The notes under the pieces are model-generated. The model was not told where the DNA came from. It was given only the letters and a program-made list of their open reading frames with translations, and made no database searches. Positions 60,486-64,000 of a stretch of DNA of 64,000 bases are shown in pieces. Position 1 is the stretch's first letter; each line of letters opens with the position of its first letter. This DNA comes from Peptoniphilus pacaensis (GTDB lineage: Bacteria > Bacillota > Clostridia > Tissierellales > Peptoniphilaceae): positions 1,239,071 to 1,303,070 of the forward strand of contig NZ_FLQT01000003.1 in the NCBI RefSeq assembly GCF_900088125.1, in the 5' to 3' direction. A program made the translations under genes and the position numbers.

Positions 60486-60508
60486 GCCCGGAGACGCGGG
60501 CTTTTTTT
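60486..60508 (+). terminator. FMN-riboswitch expression-platform terminator
   Basis: GCCCG pairs with CGGGC and seven T follow. It lies between the aptamer and ribU, so FMN-dependent termination is the expected mode. Confidence 0.85.
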
Positions 60509-60529
60509 GTGCCCGACAAAGGAGGAACC

Positions 60530-61138
60530 ATGAACCAAATTCAGCGGACAAAGGCGCGCTATTCCACGAGGAGTTTAACCCGCCTTTCCCTCTTATCCGT
60601 CATCGCATTTTTATTTATGTACATCGAATTTCCCTTGGCCTTTATCGCGCCGCCCTTTATTAAAATCGACCTGTCCGACATTCCTGCCCTCATCGGCGGC
60701 TTTGCCATGGGTCCCGTGGCGGGGATCACCATCGAGCTGGTGAAGTGCATCCTCACCTTTTTCGTCCGCGGCACCACCACCGGCGGCGTCGGGGAACTGT
60801 CGAACTTTATCGTCGGCGCTTTGTTCGTCGGCCTTTCGGCGAAATTTTACAGCGAGCGCAGAACCTATCGCGGTGCCGTCGTCGGCCTCTTGCTCGGCGT
60901 CGTCGGCATGACCGTGGTGGCGACCTTGAGCAATTACTTCGTGGTCTTTCCCCTTTACGGAAAAATCATGCCCATGGATGCCATTATAAACATGGGCCGC
61001 GCCGTCACCCCTCGGGTCAACACCTTGTGGGATCTGATGATCTATTGCATCGTGCCCTTCAATCTCGTCAAAGGGCTCATTATTTCGGCGGCGACCTTGG
61101 CCTTGTACAAGCGCATCTCACGATTCTTACACGACTGA
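60530..61138 (+). CDS. ribU: Riboflavin ECF transporter S component (RibU)
   Basis: A 202-residue membrane protein with about six spans. It fits the RibU family: EFPLAFIAPPFIKIDLSDIPALIGGFAMGP near residue 35, then a conserved VKCILTFFVRGTTTGGVGELSNFIVG segment. It binds riboflavin and uses the shared ECF module, encoded elsewhere. I chose ATG 60530 with AAAGGAGG upstream. The FMN riboswitch directly before it confirms the vitamin. Confidence 0.95.
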   Translation: MNQIQRTKARYSTRSLTRLSLLSVIAFLFMYIEFPLAFIAPPFIKIDLSDIPALIGGFAMGPVAGITIELVKCILTFFVRGTTTGGVGELSNFIVGALFVGLSAKFYSERRTYRGAVVGLLLGVVGMTVVATLSNYFVVFPLYGKIMPMDAIINMGRAVTPRVNTLWDLMIYCIVPFNLVKGLIISAATLALYKRISRFLHD

Positions 61139-61141
61139 TGG

Positions 61142-61169
61142 AAACTCCCGCCGATGCGGGAGTTTTTTT
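61142..61169 (+). terminator. Terminator after ribU
   Basis: AAACTCCCGC pairs with GCGGGAGTTT and further T follow. Confidence 0.9.
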
Positions 61170-61186
61170 CGTGGGGCGGAGCGTTC

Positions 61187-61215
61187 TTTACAAAGGATAG
61201 TCCCTCCACTATAAT
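61187..61215 (+). promoter_or_regulatory. Promoter of the NhaC antiporter gene
   Basis: TTTACA (61187-61192) and TATAAT (61210-61215) have a 17-base spacer. The leader is about 70 bases long. Confidence 0.75.
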
Positions 61216-61289
61216 GACCTTGAGGAAATGGTTCGTCTCGAAAGGGGAGGACCATCATTTGTTACATTGAAAAAATTTAGGAGGATGTT

Positions 61290-62669
61290 ATGGGAGACGA
61301 TAAAGTAAAAGTGAAAGCCAACGGCGCGGCGCTCTTGCCCTTTATTCTTTTCGTGTTGGTTTATCTCGCCACGGGCCTGATTTTAAATGCCATGGGCGTA
61401 GAAATGGCCTTTTACCAAGTGGCGGCACCGGTATGTATTCTTCCCGCCATTATTTTGGCCTTTATTATGTTTAAGGGCTCGATCGACGACAAGTTCAACG
61501 CCTTTGTGCGAGGCTGCGGCGACGAAAACATCATCATCATGTGTTTGATTTACATATTGGCCGGCGCCTTTGCCACCGTGTCGAAATCCTCCGGCGGCGT
61601 GGACTCCGTGGTCAACTTCGCCCTGTCTCTGATTCCCGTTCAATACATTACCGCGGGGATCTTTCTTATCAGCTGTTTTATTTCCCTTTCCACGGGCACG
61701 TCCGTAGGCACCATCTCCGCCGTGGGCCCTATTGCCGTCGGCGTGGCGCAAAAGGGGAATCTGCCCTTGGCGCTGGTCATCGGTGCCTTGGTGGGCGGCG
61801 CCATGTTCGGCGACAATCTCTCCGTCATATCCGACACCACCATTGCCGCGACGCGGACGCAAAATGTGGAAATGAAAGATAAGTTCCGCACGAATATAAA
61901 AATCGCCCTTCCCGCGGCGATTATTACCTTCATCATCTTGCTCTTTGTAGGCAAGCCTGCGGGCGATGTGGTGTTGGACGATTTGAGCTACAGTTTCGTT
62001 TTGATCATTCCCTATCTCTTCGTATTAATTTCCGCCCTCGCCGGCATGAATGTCTTTTTGGTTCTGACCAGCGGCATCGTCCTTTCCGGGATCATCGGCA
62101 TGGCCACCGGCGGGCTTACCATGATGAGCTTCGCCCAAAACATTTTCGAGGGCTTTAGCGGCATGTTCGAGATCTTTCTCCTATCCATGCTTACCGGCGG
62201 CCTTTCTTACATGGTGTCTCAAAACGGAGGCATCGAATGGTTGGTGCAAAAGATTCGCGGCTTTGCAAAAGACGTGAAATCGGCGGAACTATCCATCGCC
62301 CTTCTGACCCTCGTCACCGACGCCGCAACGGCGAACAACACGGTGGCCATTATTATCGACGGGCCGGTGGCCAAGGAAATTTCCAGGGATTTTAAAGTGG
62401 ATCCCAGGCGTTCCGCCTCCTTGCTCGACGCCTTCTCCTGTGTCATGCAGGGGATCATCCCTTATGGCGCGCAAATTTTAATCGCCGCGGGGCTCACCAA
62501 GGAACTGGGGGCGGCGGCGGTCTCTCCCGTGGAAATTATTCCCTTCCTCTGGTACCAAGGTCTGTTGGCGGTCTTCGCCCTGGCCTCCATTTTCATTCGC
62601 TTCGCCGATCCCAAGGACGAATGGGATTTTGAAAATGATGTGCCCATGCCGTCTTCCGTTAGTAAGTAA
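61290..62669 (+). CDS. NhaC family Na+/H+ antiporter
   Basis: A 459-residue permease with about 11 to 12 spans. STGTSVGTISAVGPIAVGVA, GGAMFGDNLSVISDTTIAATRTQNVEM and TDAATANNTVAIIIDGPVAKEI are typical of the NhaC group. It probably exchanges Na+ or an organic ion for H+; the exact substrate is not certain, as some NhaC proteins carry malate/lactate or other ions. TTAGGAGGA precedes the ATG. It is a single gene with its own promoter and terminator. Confidence 0.88.
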   Translation: MGDDKVKVKANGAALLPFILFVLVYLATGLILNAMGVEMAFYQVAAPVCILPAIILAFIMFKGSIDDKFNAFVRGCGDENIIIMCLIYILAGAFATVSKSSGGVDSVVNFALSLIPVQYITAGIFLISCFISLSTGTSVGTISAVGPIAVGVAQKGNLPLALVIGALVGGAMFGDNLSVISDTTIAATRTQNVEMKDKFRTNIKIALPAAIITFIILLFVGKPAGDVVLDDLSYSFVLIIPYLFVLISALAGMNVFLVLTSGIVLSGIIGMATGGLTMMSFAQNIFEGFSGMFEIFLLSMLTGGLSYMVSQNGGIEWLVQKIRGFAKDVKSAELSIALLTLVTDAATANNTVAIIIDGPVAKEISRDFKVDPRRSASLLDAFSCVMQGIIPYGAQILIAAGLTKELGAAAVSPVEIIPFLWYQGLLAVFALASIFIRFADPKDEWDFENDVPMPSSVSK

Positions 62670-62673
62670 AAAC

Positions 62674-62710
62674 AAAGCGTCGATGAGAGAAATCTCCTCG
62701 GCGCTTTTTT
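62674..62710 (+). terminator. Terminator after the antiporter gene
   Basis: AGCGTCGATGAG pairs (with wobbles) with CTCCTCGGCGCT and six T follow. Confidence 0.85.
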
Positions 62711-62733
62711 CATGCTCCGCCATGTTCAGGCAC

Positions 62734-62764
62734 AAAAAAATAAGACCGGCTCGTCCGATCTTAT
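62734..62764 (-). terminator. Terminator of the bL25 gene
   Basis: On the minus strand, ATAAGATCGG pairs with CCGGTCTTAT and a run of seven T follows. Confidence 0.85.
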
Positions 62765-62793
62765 CTTTTCATAGGCCGCCGGAGCGGTCTGTC

Positions 62794-63441
62794 TTATTCT
62801 TCGTCTTCGTCTTCCGATTCGGTTTCGTCTACAGTGGGAACTTCGGCTGCATCGGCATCGTCTTCGTCTTCGACGATTTCTTCTTCACGAGGTTCTTGTA
62901 AGGAGCAGACGGCTTCTTCCAAATCCGTCAAGACTTCGATGTCGTCGATGGATGCGACGTCTAAGTCGGCGACGGTTAAGGTATCGCCAATTTGCATATC
63001 GGCAACATTGACGATGGCGTCGGAGGGAAGGCTGGTGGGCAAGCATTCGACTTCCACTTCTTCCAACAGTTGCAATAAGACGGAGGGTTCTACGCGAATG
63101 TCTTCGCGACCTTCCAATACGACGGGAATGGACAGCTTGATTTTTTCCTTCAAGTTAACGCCGTATGCGTCGAAGTGAATCAGTTGATTCTTGAAGGGGT
63201 GGGATTGGATTTCCTTAAACAGGATCTTGTAATCCTTTCCGTTGACATTGACGTCGACCAAAGCGGATGTACCGGCTTCATCGACGACTTTTTCCAATTC
63301 GTTGGCCTTGGCGGCAACGGCGACGGGTTCGGAGTCTTGAGCATAGAAGATGCCGGGGACGTAACCTTCGCCTCTGGTCTTCTTCGCGCCGGCCGTGCCC
63401 GTGTGTTCGCGATTAACTAAATTTAATTTAATGGTGTTCAT
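62794..63441 (-). CDS. rplY: 50S ribosomal protein bL25 (Ctc/TL5 type)
   Basis: A 215-residue two-domain bL25. The 5S-rRNA-binding domain is at about 1-95 (GYVPGIFYAQD, SHPFKNQLIHFD) and the TL5/Ctc C-terminal domain at about 96-185 (IPVVLEGREDIRVEPSVLLQ). A very acidic tail closes it. The long form is the general-stress Ctc type. AAAGGAGGAAATGA lies upstream of the ATG and a TATAAT (minus strand, 63472-63477) further up. Confidence 0.95.
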   Translation of the reverse strand: MNTIKLNLVNREHTGTAGAKKTRGEGYVPGIFYAQDSEPVAVAAKANELEKVVDEAGTSALVDVNVNGKDYKILFKEIQSHPFKNQLIHFDAYGVNLKEKIKLSIPVVLEGREDIRVEPSVLLQLLEEVEVECLPTSLPSDAIVNVADMQIGDTLTVADLDVASIDDIEVLTDLEEAVCSLQEPREEEIVEDEDDADAAEVPTVDETESEDEDEE

Positions 63442-63594
63442 TCATTTCCTCCTTTGTTTACTCAGCAATCTATTATACCTGAAATTGTGCTTGATTTCCA
63501 CGTTTTCATTCACTTCGTCGGGTTTTTCTCCGGAAGAGGGAGAAAATTCCTGCGAAAAAGAAAAAATCCGGGCGAATAGACGAAGCTTCTCGGT

Positions 63595-64000
63595 CTATCT
63601 TCTCCAGCGCTTCAAGCGCTCCTTATTCCACTGGCGATCTTGAAAGTCGGCAATTCGATCGCTTATGCCGGTGAGAAAGCTCGGCATGTGATGCTCCCTT
63701 ACTCCGGTGGAGCGGTGGTAGCGCACGCTGAGGCATAGGCCGATCATGGCCAGATTCACCATTTGGAAGGTGCCACCGTAGCTGATGAAGGGAAGGGGAA
63801 TGCCGGTGACGGGCATGAGCCCCAAGGTCATGCCCATGTTCTCCCAGATGTGGATGAAGAGAACGCTTAAAAAGCCGAATATCATCAATTGTCCGCCCTT
63901 GTCTTTGGCAAGCTTCGTCAGTTGCAAGAGGCGGTAAAATAACAGGGCGTATAAGAGAATCAGAAGGGCGCCGCCGAGAAAGCCCAATTCTTCCACGAGG
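63595..64000 (-). CDS. RodA/FtsW/SpoVE family glycosyltransferase, N-terminus outside the window
   Basis: Only the C-terminal 135 residues are visible; the frame runs off the right edge. EELGFLGGALLILLYALLFYR, IWENMGMTLGLMPVTGIPLPFISYGGTF and the basic tail are typical of the SEDS family, the lipid II polymerases. PVTGIPLPFISYGGTFQMVNLAMIGLCLSV is closest to RodA. The tail ends in KRWRR. It is probably the elongation SEDS protein, but FtsW/SpoVE cannot be ruled out from this part. Confidence 0.88.
   Translation of the reverse strand, partial: LVEELGFLGGALLILLYALLFYRLLQLTKLAKDKGGQLMIFGFLSVLFIHIWENMGMTLGLMPVTGIPLPFISYGGTFQMVNLAMIGLCLSVRYHRSTGVREHHMPSFLTGISDRIADFQDRQWNKERLKRWRR

Overview
The window looks like part of the chromosome of an anaerobic, low-oxygen Gram-positive bacterium, most likely a host-associated anaerobic coccus of the Tissierellia/Peptoniphilaceae type with about 50% GC. 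The evidence is a double-cubane-cluster anaerobic reductase, SLH-anchored surface proteins, a clostridial large-type PurL, Firmicute-style ribosomal leaders and an FMN riboswitch. The taxon is an inference. I see no insertion sequence, prophage or CRISPR array. The only RNA gene I can support is one tRNA-Pro.

Layout. 1-8.5 kb: 3' end of a 2-hydroxyacyl-CoA-dehydratase-like reductase, a glyoxalase-II-like hydrolase, tRNA-Pro(GGG), mgtE, a small anchored protein, an SLH surface protein and a patatin. 8.5-18.4 kb: a long regulated leader and the purine operon purF-purM-purN-purH-purD/L, in which PurD and PurL are fused into one 1647-residue protein. 18.4-20.5 kb: FAD oxidoreductase plus hemerythrin. 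20.5-22.9 kb: rpmG-secE-nusG-rplK-rplA. 23-49.7 kb: a surface and haem-acquisition island. 49.7-52.6 kb: crcB, pepT and an HI0933-like flavoprotein. 52.6-53.8 kb: rplJ-rplL behind an L10 leader. 53.8-64 kb: azlCD, an NCS2 purine permease, a cyclase/IclR pair, an L,D-transpeptidase, purC, FMN riboswitch-ribU, an NhaC antiporter, bL25 and the end of a rodA/ftsW gene.

The most interesting part is 23.9-49.7 kb. Its gene order and domains match the streptococcal Shr-Shp-HtsABC haem relay: an HID/NEAT/EF-hand/LRR protein resembling Shr, a Shp homologue, and a lipoprotein-permease-ATPase importer. The parts have been rebuilt for an SLH-anchored wall. The island adds a giant subtilase carrying a NEAT-like domain and SLH anchors, three more NEAT-like proteins (membrane-anchored, SLH-anchored, and fused to a copper-amine-oxidase-N-like module), a flavodoxin, a DtxR-like regulator that seems to lack the usual metal ligands, and an ABC exporter-type pair. 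The model I infer is: protease opens host haemoproteins, Shr-like and NEAT proteins take haem, Shp passes it to the importer, and the flavodoxin may feed haem breakdown without oxygen. Most of the NEAT-like domains lack the classical YxxxY haem motif but keep an S-M motif and a second Met near the last strands, so Met ligation is a testable idea.

The island sits between rplA and rplJ, which are adjacent in most Firmicutes. The ribosomal cluster has therefore been split by about 30 kb, and rplL is followed by azlC rather than rpoB.
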